A stretch of 64,000 nucleotides of DNA from Pseudomonadota bacterium (GTDB lineage Bacteria; Myxococcota_A; Polyangia; Haliangiales; Haliangiaceae): assembly GCA_022360315.1 (NCBI GenBank), contig JAKSDA010000012.1, forward strand, positions 1 through 64,000, read 5' to 3'. Below, in pieces: positions 8,830-17,205 of this stretch (the first letter of the stretch is position 1; every line of letters begins with the position of its first letter). The position numbers and the translations under genes are program-made. The notes below the pieces were generated by a model that saw nothing but the letters and a program-made list of their open reading frames with translations, was not told the origin of the DNA and did no database searches.

Positions 8830-9687
8830 CTATGCCGGGCGCGGATTGCCGCCGTAAAACCAAGACAGAGTGCGCGCCAGAGTCTTCTTCATGTCGCGGC
8901 GTTCCACGATGAGATCGACCATGCCGTGCTCGAGCAGAAATTCGGAGCGCTGGAAGCCTTCGGGCAGTTGCTGCCGGATGGTCTGCTCGATGACTCGCGG
9001 TCCGGCAAAGCCGATGAGCGCATTGGGTTCGGTTATGATCATATCGCCGAGCATGGCCACCGAGGCGGCGACTCCGCCGGTGGTGGGATGAAGCAGGACC
9101 GCGATGAATGGTACCCGGGCTTCGCGCAGCCGGGACCGAGCCGCCGAGGTCTTGGCCATTTGCATCAGCGACAGCACGCCTTCCTGCATGCGGGCGCCCC
9201 CCGAAGCACAGAACATCACGGCGGGATGCCGCGAGTCGAGCGCCTTCTCGAATTGCCGGGTGATCTTTTCGCCGACCACAGCCCCCATCGATCCCCCCAT
9301 GAATTCGAAGATAAAGAAGCCGATCTCCACGGGATAGTTGCCGATTGTGGCGCTGCCCCAGCGATAGGCATCGGGACTGCCCGATTTTTGGGTAGCGATT
9401 TTTATCTGATCTCGGTATCGTTTACTATCTACTCGGAATTCAAGGGGATCGTTACTCACAAGACCAGCGTCGAACTCTCTGAATGAGCCCTTATCCATGA
9501 CCATCTGCATGCGAGCTTCGGACGGCACGCGAAAGTGATGCCCGCAGTGCTTGCAAACTCGAGCATTTTCGTCGAGTTCAGGCTCGTAGAGCGTGGCGCC
9601 ACAGTCGTCGCACTTGCTCCAGATTCCCTTGGGAACGGATTTCTTTGGTTCCGAGGGCAATCCCCCGGTGCGCGACCACCAAGCCAT
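8830..9687 (-). CDS. accD: Acetyl-CoA carboxylase carboxyltransferase subunit beta
   Basis: A 285-residue subunit that, with AccA, moves the carboxyl group from biotin to acetyl-CoA, giving malonyl-CoA for fatty acid and polyketide synthesis. The N-terminal zinc ribbon is complete: Cys26, Cys29, Cys45 and Cys48. The crotonase-fold core shows CASGGARMQEG and GDMIITEPNALIGFAGPRVI, typical of AccD. ATG 9687 gives the usual MAWWSR-like start; the frame is open further to 9726. First gene of the accD-folC pair. The biotin carboxylase lies about 9 kb away at 18389, and no biotin carboxyl carrier protein gene is seen here. Confidence 0.95.
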   Translation of the reverse strand: MAWWSRTGGLPSEPKKSVPKGIWSKCDDCGATLYEPELDENARVCKHCGHHFRVPSEARMQMVMDKGSFREFDAGLVSNDPLEFRVDSKRYRDQIKIATQKSGSPDAYRWGSATIGNYPVEIGFFIFEFMGGSMGAVVGEKITRQFEKALDSRHPAVMFCASGGARMQEGVLSLMQMAKTSAARSRLREARVPFIAVLLHPTTGGVAASVAMLGDMIITEPNALIGFAGPRVIEQTIRQQLPEGFQRSEFLLEHGMVDLIVERRDMKKTLARTLSWFYGGNPRPA

Positions 9688-9862
9688 GTCGGCCGACTGA
9701 TACCGCGAAGAGGCCTGGGACTGCAAGCGAAGTTATGTCGAAGAAGATGTGTGACCATTTTGCTCGCAGCCCGCTCCCAAGTTTGCTATGGAAAACAACG
9801 TGTCAGCTTTGATTTAGACGACCCCCGCCGAAACGCCGGGAGGCCGGCCACTGGAGATCGAG

Positions 9863-10171
9863 ATGCCATCTGTCTTGGTCGTTAACGAGATAGCCAGCGA
9901 GCGTGAAGAACTTGCCCGTGCATTGGAAGCGGAAGGCTTCCAGGTCGTACAGGCCGAGTCAGCGGAATCAGCCATACGGGTGATATGGGAAGGTTCTTTC
10001 CTCGTCGTATTTATTGCCTCGATTCTTACGGGCACAAACGCAACCCAGTTGAGCGAGCAGATTCGCCAGATGGCTCCCGAGGTGGAAGCGTTTGTGCACG
10101 GCAAAAACGACAGTAAAGCGCACTTGGTGCGCAAGGCAGTCGACATACGCGATGGCGTAGCGGCTGCCTGA
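9863..10171 (+). CDS. Degenerate response-regulator receiver domain
   Basis: A 102-residue stand-alone protein with the start of a CheY-like fold: beta1 SVLVVNE, alpha1 REELARALEAEGFQVVQAESAESAI, beta3 FLVVFIASILTG. The phospho-acceptor Asp at the end of beta3 is missing (VVFIAS instead of a VVLLD pattern), and the acidic pair after beta1 is reduced to NE. The C-terminal alpha4-beta5-alpha5 region is shorter than normal. It therefore cannot be phosphorylated in the usual way and may be a pseudo-receiver adaptor or a decaying gene. ATG 9863 has a GGAG site 6-9 bp upstream. It converges on the glycosyltransferase gene, with an inverted repeat between them. Confidence 0.6.
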   Translation: MPSVLVVNEIASEREELARALEAEGFQVVQAESAESAIRVIWEGSFLVVFIASILTGTNATQLSEQIRQMAPEVEAFVHGKNDSKAHLVRKAVDIRDGVAAA

Positions 10172-10250
10172 CGCACTGCTCGGGGTTGCCGGACCTTCGG
10201 GGTACGCGGCTGAGTGGCGAAACTCGGCCGGAACACCTGATCGTCCCGTT

Positions 10251-10273
10251 TTGTTTCGAGTGAATCGAAACAA
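10251..10273. terminator. Inverted repeat between convergent genes
   Basis: TTGTTTCGA, 5-nt loop, TCGAAACAA: a perfect 9-bp stem in the 170-bp gap between the receiver-like gene (+) and the glycosyltransferase gene (-). A short T-run (CGTTTTG) overlaps its left side. The placement suits a bidirectional terminator. Confidence 0.5.
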
Positions 10274-10341
10274 GTCGCGATGGGTGTGTCCGGTCTTTTC
10301 CGACTCTCTGGTGCGAGCTCCGCTGCCAAGTTGTCGTGGTG

Positions 10342-11049
10342 TCAGCGTGTCGTCGAATGGCGCACGATATGAAATAAGGCGCGTCCAGTCGCGTCGAGCG
10401 AGCGCGTCAGCGCCTTGCCATTGAGTGCGCGCAGTCGGCTGCGGCCAGTACGCGCTGGCGAGCGCACCGGGACCTCGGCGACATGCAGTCCCAGTTTGAT
10501 CGCCTTGACGAGCATTTCCACGTCGAGTCCACCACCGCGGTCGGTGAGAGCCAGTGCGACCAGGGCGGGAAACCGGATTGCTCGATAAGGCCCGACGTCG
10601 TCGAGACGGACTCGATATACCGTGGACAGGAGCCGCTTGACCATGCGGGCGTAGGGCAGGCGGGATCGCACGTTGTGGCGAATTCCGATGACGAGTTCGG
10701 CATTGTCTCTGCGGATCGGCTCGACGAGCGAAGGGAGATCGCGCGGATCGTCACTACCGTCGCCAGCCATGAGTACGACGACGTCGGGTGGCATCGGCAG
10801 CGTTTCGAGATGGGCAATGGCGCGCAGACAGGCTCTTCCACGGCCCACCTTGGCCTCACGAAGAACCACTGCGCCGGCATCTCGCGCGACCGCGGCAGTG
10901 CTGTCGGTCGATCCGTTGTCCACCACGATGACCGAACGGACCTGCTTGCGCGGGACGGCGGAGAGAGTGATCGCCACAGAGGGAGCTTGATTTCGCGCCA
11001 CCACCACGACGTCTACGACCGGTGACTTGGGTGTGTTCACTGCGCTCAT
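10342..11049 (-). CDS. Family 2 glycosyltransferase
   Basis: A 235-residue GT-A fold protein of the dolichyl-phosphate-mannose synthase-like type. The nucleotide-binding start is VVVVARNQAPSVAITLSAVP, followed by VIVVDNGSTDSTAAVARDAGA. The metal/acceptor region reads VVLMAGDGSDDPRDLP, where the usual DxD is a GDGSDD stretch. ATG 11049 is used; the frame is open 18 bp more. There is no transmembrane anchor, so it is likely a cytosolic or peripheral enzyme moving a sugar to a lipid carrier or glycan. Substrate cannot be read. It diverges from the small gene at 11163. Confidence 0.85.
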   Translation of the reverse strand: MSAVNTPKSPVVDVVVVARNQAPSVAITLSAVPRKQVRSVIVVDNGSTDSTAAVARDAGAVVLREAKVGRGRACLRAIAHLETLPMPPDVVVLMAGDGSDDPRDLPSLVEPIRRDNAELVIGIRHNVRSRLPYARMVKRLLSTVYRVRLDDVGPYRAIRFPALVALALTDRGGGLDVEMLVKAIKLGLHVAEVPVRSPARTGRSRLRALNGKALTRSLDATGRALFHIVRHSTTR

Positions 11050-11162
11050 AGTAGCTCGATAAGGCAATGCCCGGTCGACGTCTGCTCCGCGTTCCCGGCC
11101 GAGAAGACTGCAGCCGGTATCCGTTGAGTCATCCGGACCAGGTATGGGTTATACTGCTCGCC

Positions 11163-11417
11163 GTGGACTTCGACTGGATGGAGGCTGCCCATCTCTCTGC
11201 ACGAGAGGATGTACGCCTCGACATGTACCGCCGTGAGGTGAGCCAGCGCGCGGCCCTGTTTTGTCGGCTGGGATATTCGGTGGAACACGCCATCGCCCGA
11301 TTGCAGGCCAACGCCGATTGGGACTTCGAGCTCGGCAGTCCACGGCCCGCCGAGCTGAGCTCTGACGCAATCGCCGAGATCGCCCGGGCAGCCTACGCGC
11401 GCGGTTCAGCACACTAA
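11163..11417 (+). CDS. Small conserved-looking protein, GTG start
   Basis: An 84-residue, mostly helical, charged protein (MEAAHLSAREDVRLDMYRRE, then FCRLGYSVEHAIARLQAN). I do not recognise a family. GTG 11163 is chosen because a TATACT -10-like hexamer (11150-11155) ends 7 nt upstream, which would place the transcript start at the GTG (leaderless). ATG 11178 is the alternative. It has no signal peptide or membrane segment. Coding is supported by a continuous frame free of overlap, but confidence is moderate. Confidence 0.55.
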   Translation: MDFDWMEAAHLSAREDVRLDMYRREVSQRAALFCRLGYSVEHAIARLQANADWDFELGSPRPAELSSDAIAEIARAAYARGSAH

Positions 11418-11420
11418 ACA

Positions 11421-11500
11421 TTCGGACGTCCCGGCAAGGAATGCGAAGCGAAGTTCTGACCGAGCGGAGCCACCAGGCGGCCGGTTATTCGATCAGCTGG
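11421..11500 (+). repeat. Dispersed element, copy A (supplies a start codon)
   Basis: Begins TTCGGACGTCCCGGCAAGG and ends GGCCGGTTATTCGATCAGC. It is clearly homologous to copies in the PKS gene. In the frame of the downstream lipoprotein it reads RTSRQGM, then RSEVLTERSHQAAGYSI, so the lipoprotein's ATG (11441) lies inside the element. Confidence 0.8.
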
Positions 11501-12463
11501 ACATCCCAGCAAGGACTGCAAGGTGTGTGCGCCATCTTGGTGGCGTTGGTCGCGTGCGCATGTGGACAAAATGCCGTTCCCCCGCCTGCCGCGGCGCCCA
11601 CGCCCCGCGTTGCCAAATCACACGTCCTGCCGGACCGCAATCTGAACGGATCCTGGCGCTGGTCGCTGGTGACAGACAAAGACGGAGTCAGACAGGTCGA
11701 GGTGGAAACCTGGCATCTCCATGCAAAACGCGGAACGATTACCGGTAATTATGTACGGAAAGTTACGTTTCTTGCACTCGACGGTGTGCCATTCGAGTGC
11801 AATCAAACCCTGAGCTACGAGATACAGACCACATATCGCCTGCGCGGAGGGTATCGCGGGGATCAACTCGAACTTGAGGAGAAATCCTACGACACCGCCC
11901 TTTCTCCATGCGACAAAGGGCAACGGACCCTGGCGGTGTATCGCGGTCACGTCCGACCCGACGAGCTGGTGCTCAGATGGCCCGGCGGTCAGCAGACCTT
12001 GTCCCGGCTCCCCGCCAGAACGTCCGATCAGGACCGAGATCATAAGCCCAGCCCCGCACAACTGGAAAGCCTGGCCGGTTCATGGCGCTGGCAGAGTCGC
12101 AATGAGCAGCACGGTCTGGTCCGGGTCGAGGTCGAAGAATGGGAGATTTCCGAAACTCCCGCTGGCCGCGTCGCCGGTACCATTCTGCGCACAGTGACCA
12201 TCTTTGACCCGCGCGGTCGTCGCTTTGACTGCAGTGGCGATACCTTCTACCGCTATCGGGATCGCTACACCATCAGCGGACGGCGTGCGGGAAATGCAGT
12301 CACTCTAAACGAGATCGCTGTCACGCCCGAAAAACACCCCTGTGTGGTGCGTGGAAATCGACACCTCGACGAGGCAACCGGCACCGCGGCCAACGGTTAT
12401 CTCGTCCTCATGTGGCGTGGAAATCGCCGCCAAGTCCTCCACCGAGCCTCTACATCGCCCTGA
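11441..12463 (+). CDS. Lipoprotein with duplicated SWRW domain
   Basis: A 340-residue protein. Residues 1-20 come from the dispersed repeat element, and the real export signal follows (GVCAILVALVAC) with lipobox LVAC at Cys39. The mature part holds two copies of a domain of about 125 residues. Each starts NGSWRW or GSWRW, then has V-R-x-VEVE-W, a GTI-x-x-x-x-RKVT/RTVT strand, an F-[ED]-C Cys and a late C; the second copy is about residues 205-335. This looks like a lipocalin-like beta barrel duplicated in tandem, each with one conserved Cys pair. Function unknown. If translation starts inside the element, the extended N-region before the hydrophobic core is unusual; no other ATG lies before the core. 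Confidence 0.75.
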   Translation: MRSEVLTERSHQAAGYSISWTSQQGLQGVCAILVALVACACGQNAVPPPAAAPTPRVAKSHVLPDRNLNGSWRWSLVTDKDGVRQVEVETWHLHAKRGTITGNYVRKVTFLALDGVPFECNQTLSYEIQTTYRLRGGYRGDQLELEEKSYDTALSPCDKGQRTLAVYRGHVRPDELVLRWPGGQQTLSRLPARTSDQDRDHKPSPAQLESLAGSWRWQSRNEQHGLVRVEVEEWEISETPAGRVAGTILRTVTIFDPRGRRFDCSGDTFYRYRDRYTISGRRAGNAVTLNEIAVTPEKHPCVVRGNRHLDEATGTAANGYLVLMWRGNRRQVLHRASTSP

Positions 12464-12480
12464 CCTGCTGCAACCCACCA

Positions 12481-12519
12481 CGCCCGACAGGTTCATACAA
12501 GCACGCCCGACAGGTTTAT
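12481..12519. repeat. Short direct repeat downstream of lipoprotein
   Basis: CACGCCCGACAGGTT occurs twice in about 40 bp, just after the lipoprotein stop. It is followed by a low-complexity T/A-rich stretch (12535-12585) upstream of the PilZ gene. Confidence 0.5.
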
Positions 12520-12652
12520 GTCAGCAGTGTTCGGTTTTTTTCAGTCGGTAAAAAAATCGTTTCTCATATTGCAAAAAAAAAACGCGCCAAACTGTGCTAC
12601 GCTTCTACGTCTGTCGTCATTTTGCTATCCATTGAAACGGTAGAGGCAGCAC

Positions 12653-13102
12653 ATGTTGGCTCCCACTACGAATATTGCTGAGAAACGCAGGTATCCCCGG
12701 CTTGACTGGGAACAGACGGGTTCACTTGACCTGAACGAGCCGGGTGGGGAGCGCATCAGCGTACCGATTGTCATTCGGTCGGTGTCACCCGAAGGGTTGG
12801 GTGTAGCGACAGATGCGGGCGCCGAGCTACCGGGGGCGGGCCGCATTCTGACGATCAATTTTAAGATCGGGCAGCGCGACATTTCGCTGCCCGGACGAGT
12901 AATGTGGTTGCAGCGCAGCGATCGCCACAATGCTGTGGGTATCCGGCTCGTCCTCGAACTGGCCAGGGCGTCGATGCGGCAGGCATTTGCGAGCTGGATC
13001 GTCGATCGGTTGGGACGTGCATTGTCCCACCGTCGCTCCACGCCTCGCCGAGTGACCCGGCCCCGGTGCACGCGGGCTGTCGTACCCCGCACGTCTCACT
13101 GA
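12653..13102 (+). CDS. PilZ domain protein
   Basis: A 149-residue protein with the PilZ c-di-GMP-binding signature near its N-terminus: RRYPR (the RxxxR arm, about residue 12) and SVSPEGLG as the second motif. The first Asp/Asn of the usual DxSxxG is Ser here, so affinity may differ. The barrel continues through ISVPIVIRSV, RILTINFKIG, DISLPGRVMWLQ and AVGIRL. A basic tail of about 35 residues (SHRRSTPRRVTRPR) follows. Stand-alone PilZ proteins act as c-di-GMP receptors in motility and envelope functions; the partner cannot be read here. An A-rich stretch upstream (12570-12585) may hold the promoter. Confidence 0.85.
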   Translation: MLAPTTNIAEKRRYPRLDWEQTGSLDLNEPGGERISVPIVIRSVSPEGLGVATDAGAELPGAGRILTINFKIGQRDISLPGRVMWLQRSDRHNAVGIRLVLELARASMRQAFASWIVDRLGRALSHRRSTPRRVTRPRCTRAVVPRTSH

Positions 13103-13307
13103 GATCGGCTGCGCCGATTCATCGGGCCGGGCCAGTGCGGCGGAAAATCTGACCACGGACGTCCAGACGGCTCGGCAGGCCGGGTTCGTTGTGGCGGCGC
13201 GGCTATTGAGACAATTTTCTGTCCCGTTTCGTCATATGGAATCTGGACCACTGATTGAGAGCTTTGGCGTCGATTGCCAATGATCGAGGCCGATTGCCAA
13301 TTGCGCT

Positions 13308-14168
13308 TCATGACGGCAGTTGGCGTCGGCGCAGTGCCCTGGCCAGACGCCGCGCGACCTGCCAGGGCATGGTGCGTCCAGACCAGGCGCGGTATACTGT
13401 CTCGCCGACCCGGTGCATCCACGCCAGCTCGTCCTGGTCCATGGGCCCGCGTTCGAGGGCGGCGAGAGTTTCGTCGAGCTCAGCGCGGTTTTTCGGCCTC
13501 GATATACACATGTGGACCTGGGGATGAGTGAGGGCGAAGCGATAGCAATCCGACGCACGCGGAGTGGGTTCTCCTTGCGGGACGAGATGGGGCGCGAGCA
13601 GGGTCCCCCAACGCGTTGCGGTAAACGCCGCAACCCCCGGTGGAGCGTCGCTTTCGGCGATACGGGGAAATACCTCTTGCTCCGCTCCCCGGCACGCCGC
13701 GTTGTAGCGAACCATAATGGCGTCGTAGCAGGGGTCAGCGATGATACTGGCAAACGCCGGACGGTGGTGACACGAGATCATCAGATGTCGGATCTTGCCG
13801 GCTTCGCGCAGCGTGAGCGCCGCATCCAGGATGCGATCGGATGGCGTTCGGTTCCACCAGCCCAACACCAAGATGTCGGCATACTCGATGTGCAGTCGCC
13901 TGAGAGCAAGCTCGACCGAGCGGCCGATGGCCAGCGAGGAACGGCTGTAACTCTGGATTGCCACGACCAGCTCGTCGCGGTGCCGGCGGGCAATCTCTCG
14001 AATGGCCTTGCCAAAACCAGGGTGTCGGAGTGCCCCCCAATACAGAAAATTGATGCCACGTTCAAACCCGCGCTCGATGTCGACCTGGCCCATGCCATAC
14101 GAGGAACCCAGGCCGATGCGACCCACCTCGACTCCACTGCGACCGAGCATCGTTCTGCCGAATCCCAT
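13308..14168 (-). CDS. Aldo/keto reductase-fold protein lacking catalytic residues
   Basis: A 286-residue protein with the AKR start [19 protein letters not shown] and the family pattern [20 protein letters not shown], then [13 protein letters not shown]. The catalytic tetrad is missing. GINFLYWG replaces the FFDTA-x-x-YG block (no Asp), VVAIQSYS replaces the TK strand (no Lys), and [10 protein letters not shown] replaces the LLHWPD His. An NADPH-dependent reductase activity is therefore unlikely; it may be a binding or regulatory pseudoenzyme. ATG 14168 diverges from the kinase gene, and the two first codons would overlap in CATG if the kinase used ATG 14167. Confidence 0.8.
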   Translation of the reverse strand: MGFGRTMLGRSGVEVGRIGLGSSYGMGQVDIERGFERGINFLYWGALRHPGFGKAIREIARRHRDELVVAIQSYSRSSLAIGRSVELALRRLHIEYADILVLGWWNRTPSDRILDAALTLREAGKIRHLMISCHHRPAFASIIADPCYDAIMVRYNAACRGAEQEVFPRIAESDAPPGVAAFTATRWGTLLAPHLVPQGEPTPRASDCYRFALTHPQVHMCISRPKNRAELDETLAALERGPMDQDELAWMHRVGETVYRAWSGRTMPWQVARRLARALRRRQLPS

Positions 14169-14178
14169 GGGACGTGAG

Positions 14179-14184
14179 TATACT
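14179..14184 (+). promoter_or_regulatory. TATACT -10-like box ahead of a GTG start
   Basis: TATACT ends 6 nt before GTG 14191, so a transcript starting 6-7 nt downstream would be leaderless at the kinase start. The arrangement copies that at 11150-11163. The -35 match is weak (TTCTGC about 20 bp upstream). This is inference. Confidence 0.35.
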
Positions 14185-14190
14185 CGCCGT

Positions 14191-15372
14191 GTGACGTTCG
14201 ACGGGCCGCTTCTCAATCAGCGCTGGCGCCTGGGCCCACGCGTGGGTTCTGGCGCACAGGCGCGTACGTACGTGGCCCGGGACGAGCGGGCCAAACGGCG
14301 GGAACGCGTGGCGATACTCAAGCAGTTCGATCTCAAGAAGGAGGGCTCGGGCTGGAAGAATTTCGATCTCTTCGAGCGTGAGGTCAGGGTGCTCAAGAGT
14401 TTGCGTCACCCGGGTATTCCACGGTTTATTGAGATGTTCGAATCCGAGCCGGGAGTGTTCAACCTGGTGATGGAAAAGATGCCCGGTGCCACTCTTCGCG
14501 CCATCGCGACCAAAGTCCGTTTCACCGACCGCGAACTGCGCGACATGTTGGCTCGCCTGCTCGAGATTCTCGACACCATTCACCGCCACGACCCACCGGT
14601 GATCCATCGAGATATCAAGCCGTCCAACCTCATCCGAGACGCCGAGGGTCACATCGCACTGGTCGACTTCGGTGGAGTGCGCGACGTCATCCGCGAAAGC
14701 GGGGGCTCGACCATCGTCGGCACATTTGGCTATATGGCACCTGAACAGCTTCACGGACAGGCCACGCCAGCCACCGATATATACAGCCTGGGCGCCACGT
14801 TGGTGGCTCTGGCTGGCAAGGTCGAACCCGAGGATGTTCCGCGCAACGGGTTGCGCATGGACCTGCAGCGACACCTGCGTGACCGCGATCGTCAGCTCGT
14901 TTCCCTGCTCGAAGCCATGACCGAGCCCAACCCGGACCAGCGTCCACAAAGTGCGCGCGATGTGTCCAAATTGCTAAGAGAGATTCCGAAGCGCCCGTCT
15001 CGCCCGCTGCCGGCTGTATCGCAACGCGAGGAACTCGACAAACCGCAAGACAGGCTCGTTGCCAGGCCGTTCGACGGACTCGGCGATATGTTGGCCAACG
15101 TGCCGCAGCCGTTTGGCTTTGTTTTGCGTCTGTTGCTTCTGGTCTTCTCGATCGGCGGATACGTGGGCGTCACTGTGCTCCAGTCGGTGCTATTGCCTGT
15201 TGTATTTGCCCTGGTTGGCGCTGCGGCGGGCGAGCGGGCCAAGCCCAAGATCGCGGCGACGCGCGACGACATCATCGGCGCACTGGACGAGGGCAAGGCG
15301 GGGTTTCGCAGTCTACAGGCTCACTGCCTGCCATCGGCAAAACGCAAAAAGCGGCTACCAAAACCCAAATGA
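14191..15372 (+). CDS. Membrane-anchored Ser/Thr protein kinase
   Basis: A 393-residue Hanks-type kinase from GTG 14191 (ATG 14167 is an alternative adding 8 residues). The kinase domain spans about 8-265: glycine loop [10 protein letters not shown], Lys in VAILKQ, catalytic loop HRDIKPSN (about 140), DFGG, and YMAPEQ. The final helices (DPQR-like [13 protein letters not shown]) are complete. A hydrophobic segment of about 35 residues (308-345) may form one or two membrane passes, with a basic tail ([10 protein letters not shown]). This resembles the cyanobacterial/myxobacterial kinases that carry a C-terminal membrane anchor instead of an extracellular PASTA sensor. Targets are not evident; the divergent AKR-like pseudoenzyme is a candidate partner by position only. 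Confidence 0.9.
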   Translation: MTFDGPLLNQRWRLGPRVGSGAQARTYVARDERAKRRERVAILKQFDLKKEGSGWKNFDLFEREVRVLKSLRHPGIPRFIEMFESEPGVFNLVMEKMPGATLRAIATKVRFTDRELRDMLARLLEILDTIHRHDPPVIHRDIKPSNLIRDAEGHIALVDFGGVRDVIRESGGSTIVGTFGYMAPEQLHGQATPATDIYSLGATLVALAGKVEPEDVPRNGLRMDLQRHLRDRDRQLVSLLEAMTEPNPDQRPQSARDVSKLLREIPKRPSRPLPAVSQREELDKPQDRLVARPFDGLGDMLANVPQPFGFVLRLLLLVFSIGGYVGVTVLQSVLLPVVFALVGAAAGERAKPKIAATRDDIIGALDEGKAGFRSLQAHCLPSAKRKKRLPKPK

Positions 15373-16082
15373 CCTCGTCGCATAAAATCCACCCGAGCCC
15401 ATATGCCCGGGCGGGCACAACCCACGATCGAATATCCGGCCCGGCCACCCGCTCCGTATGTAAGAGCGCATACGTGCGCCTTGCGGCCCTGCTGGACCTG
15501 CCAACAAACAGAGTCGCCAGCAATAATTGCACGATGACTGCAAAATTTTATATTTTGACCGAATATTGCGCATGTTTATGGCACGCCACTCGGTCTTGCC
15601 AAGTCGTTCGATCGCGGGACAAGCGGTTTTCGGAGCAATCCGTCGCCGACCGATGCTGCTGCCAATATGGCCACTAAAGACCTCTCGGTGCGGTATGTTC
15701 CGGCACAGTACAGAACGTCGCACTGCCCGTCGGCGATCGAGCTTTTTCTCCGGAAAACAGGAGAGATCGGCGGTTTCGAGGAATCAGCGCTGGACTTGAC
15801 GGCTGGTTCCGTGTAAGCCCGAAAAAGCGACATCGACAACACGGACTCGGTTCAGAGTTGGATGGGGAAGGATGGGTCGGTCTGCAAGATAGGAGACAAA
15901 CGCAGTCGATTATGTTTTTTTATATTGTAGTGGGCAAAGAAGGATTGATGACAGTCGTTCCGATGTGAGAATTTGCAGTAGGTCGTTCTTCTGATGAGGG
16001 CGCCGCACTGGGTAGGTCGCCAGGTTGGGGTATAATAGGGCTGGCTGCGTGGCCAAGAGAGCAAAGTTGAGAGTCTTTCCCA
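15373..16082. other. AT-richer intergenic region, no gene supported
   Basis: This 710-bp gap has lower GC than its neighbours. Its small open frames look random and lack ribosome sites. A CAAAAT/ATTTTG hairpin at 15541-15557 could end the kinase transcript. The right end holds a TATAAT box at 16031-16036, 47 bp before the STAS-like gene. The base composition could reflect imported or decayed DNA. Confidence 0.5.
16031..16036 (+). promoter_or_regulatory. Consensus TATAAT -10 box before the STAS-like gene
   Basis: A perfect TATAAT 47 bp upstream of ATG 16083. No clear -35 at 17 bp; the nearby sequence is G-rich. Probable promoter of the two-gene unit. Confidence 0.5.
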
Positions 16083-16427
16083 ATGCATCTACAAACTAGC
16101 GAGTTCTCGGTTTCCTTTATAGAAGCCGAGGGAAGGATCGTTTTCGAGGGCTCCATGCGCCTGCGCAGCGCACGCGATTACGACGAGCTCAAGCAGCTGT
16201 TGCGAACTGCACACGGGCAAGACCCACCTCTGCTTACCCTTGATTTTCGCGGACTGAAATTCCTCAACAGTGCAGGGATCGGAACCATCGGTCAGTTCAT
16301 CGTAGAGGCACGTAAGGCAGACAAGGTGAAGATCGTGCTCCACGGCTCATCCGCGCGCCCTTGGCAACCTAGATCGCTTGGCACGTTCAAGAGAATCTGG
16401 CCCAAAGTCGAACTGACTATCGATTGA
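16083..16427 (+). CDS. STAS-like (anti-anti-sigma fold) regulator
   Basis: A 114-residue protein with an STAS-like fold. LLTLDFRGLKFLNSAGIGTIGQF matches the loop where SpoIIAA-type proteins are phosphorylated on Ser; the local order LNSAGI resembles the slr1659-type subfamily rather than classical SpoIIAA. The C-terminus (WPKVELTID) is typical in length. Such proteins act as partner-switch regulators or sensory adaptors. The next gene follows after 28 bp, and the intervening sequence can fold, so a co-regulated pair is likely. Confidence 0.75.
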   Translation: MHLQTSEFSVSFIEAEGRIVFEGSMRLRSARDYDELKQLLRTAHGQDPPLLTLDFRGLKFLNSAGIGTIGQFIVEARKADKVKIVLHGSSARPWQPRSLGTFKRIWPKVELTID

Positions 16428-16433
16428 ATCGAT

Positions 16434-16453
16434 CCGGAGCAATCGAGCTCCGG
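16434..16453 (+). promoter_or_regulatory. Hairpin directly before the downstream start codon
   Basis: CCGGAGC, loop AATCGA, GCTCCGG: a perfect 7-bp stem ending 2 nt before ATG 16456. The only GGAG-like site lies in its left arm, so folding could limit translation of the second gene. Confidence 0.5.
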
Positions 16454-16455
16454 TC

Positions 16456-17205
16456 ATGTCGCAGTATCCGCTGGAGGGCGTCTTTCAAATGCTTGGTCAG
16501 ACAGTTATCGTGGAGACCCCGGAGCCAATAGAGAGTCAAGACTCGATTTTCGGCCACTTGGCCATGCGGCAAACGGAGTTCGAAGAGCACCCGTTCTTCG
16601 ATTTCCTGCGCCAGAACCCAGTGCCGGACTGGCTTGCCACATTTATCCCGAGAATGGGATTCTGGGTGCATACCTTTCAGGATACATTGAAGCTCGTCGA
16701 ACGCCGGGTTAGCGACCCGACGATGAGGAGCATCGCAATGCACATCCGGACTGGTGATACAGGGCACAATAATTGGTTTTGCCGTGACATGAAAGTTCTC
16801 GGCCTTGATGTGCCTACATTGCCGGATTTATACAAAGTAGATCACGAGCGGGCGCGAATGGCCTCGTATTCTATTGTCTCGGAAATTTTCCGAGCCAATG
16901 ACGATCGCCTTCTCGTCGTGCTGCTGTTGGCCATGGAAGCCGCTAGCTACGTGTTTTTCGAAGGGATGACAGTCTATCTCGAGGAAAACGAGTTTCCGGT
17001 CGAACTTCACTATTTTGGCCGGACCCACCTGGATGCCGAGTTGCACCACGGCATTGTCGAAGCTGAAATGGACATGCGCGTGGAGTCCGCCATCGAGGCT
17101 TCTCGCGAAATCCAGACCGAGGCGCTGGCAGTCATCGATCGTGTTTTCGAGACATTCTCGGATCTACTATCAGGTTTCGTAACCGAGGACTCATCCAGCC
17201 ACTGA
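16456..17205 (+). CDS. Heme-oxygenase-fold (diiron oxidase-like) protein
   Basis: A 249-residue all-helical protein. FEEHPFFDFL near residue 40, GDTGHNNWFCRDM (about 98) and YFGRTHLDAELHHGI (about 185-200) give the spaced Glu/His/Asp pattern of the TenA/PqqC/heme-oxygenase-like superfamily, which includes metal-dependent HDO enzymes. The potential ligands include Glu in FEEH, His in TGHNN, Glu in AMEAASY and the H-x-D-x-E-x-x-H cluster. It is paired with the STAS-like gene, so its activity or output may be tied to a partner switch; that is inference. Substrate unknown. Biliverdin, thiamine or amino-acid-derived chemistry cannot be separated from sequence alone. Confidence 0.6.
   Translation: MSQYPLEGVFQMLGQTVIVETPEPIESQDSIFGHLAMRQTEFEEHPFFDFLRQNPVPDWLATFIPRMGFWVHTFQDTLKLVERRVSDPTMRSIAMHIRTGDTGHNNWFCRDMKVLGLDVPTLPDLYKVDHERARMASYSIVSEIFRANDDRLLVVLLLAMEAASYVFFEGMTVYLEENEFPVELHYFGRTHLDAELHHGIVEAEMDMRVESAIEASREIQTEALAVIDRVFETFSDLLSGFVTEDSSSH

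Noticed and set aside
8512..9486. Antisense frame over accD (324 codons)
   Set aside because: Shadow frame with no motif; accD is intact on the other strand.
13155..13215. Possible further copy of the dispersed element (GGACGTCC-AGACGGCTCGGCAG)
   Set aside because: Only the first eight bases match; the rest does not align.
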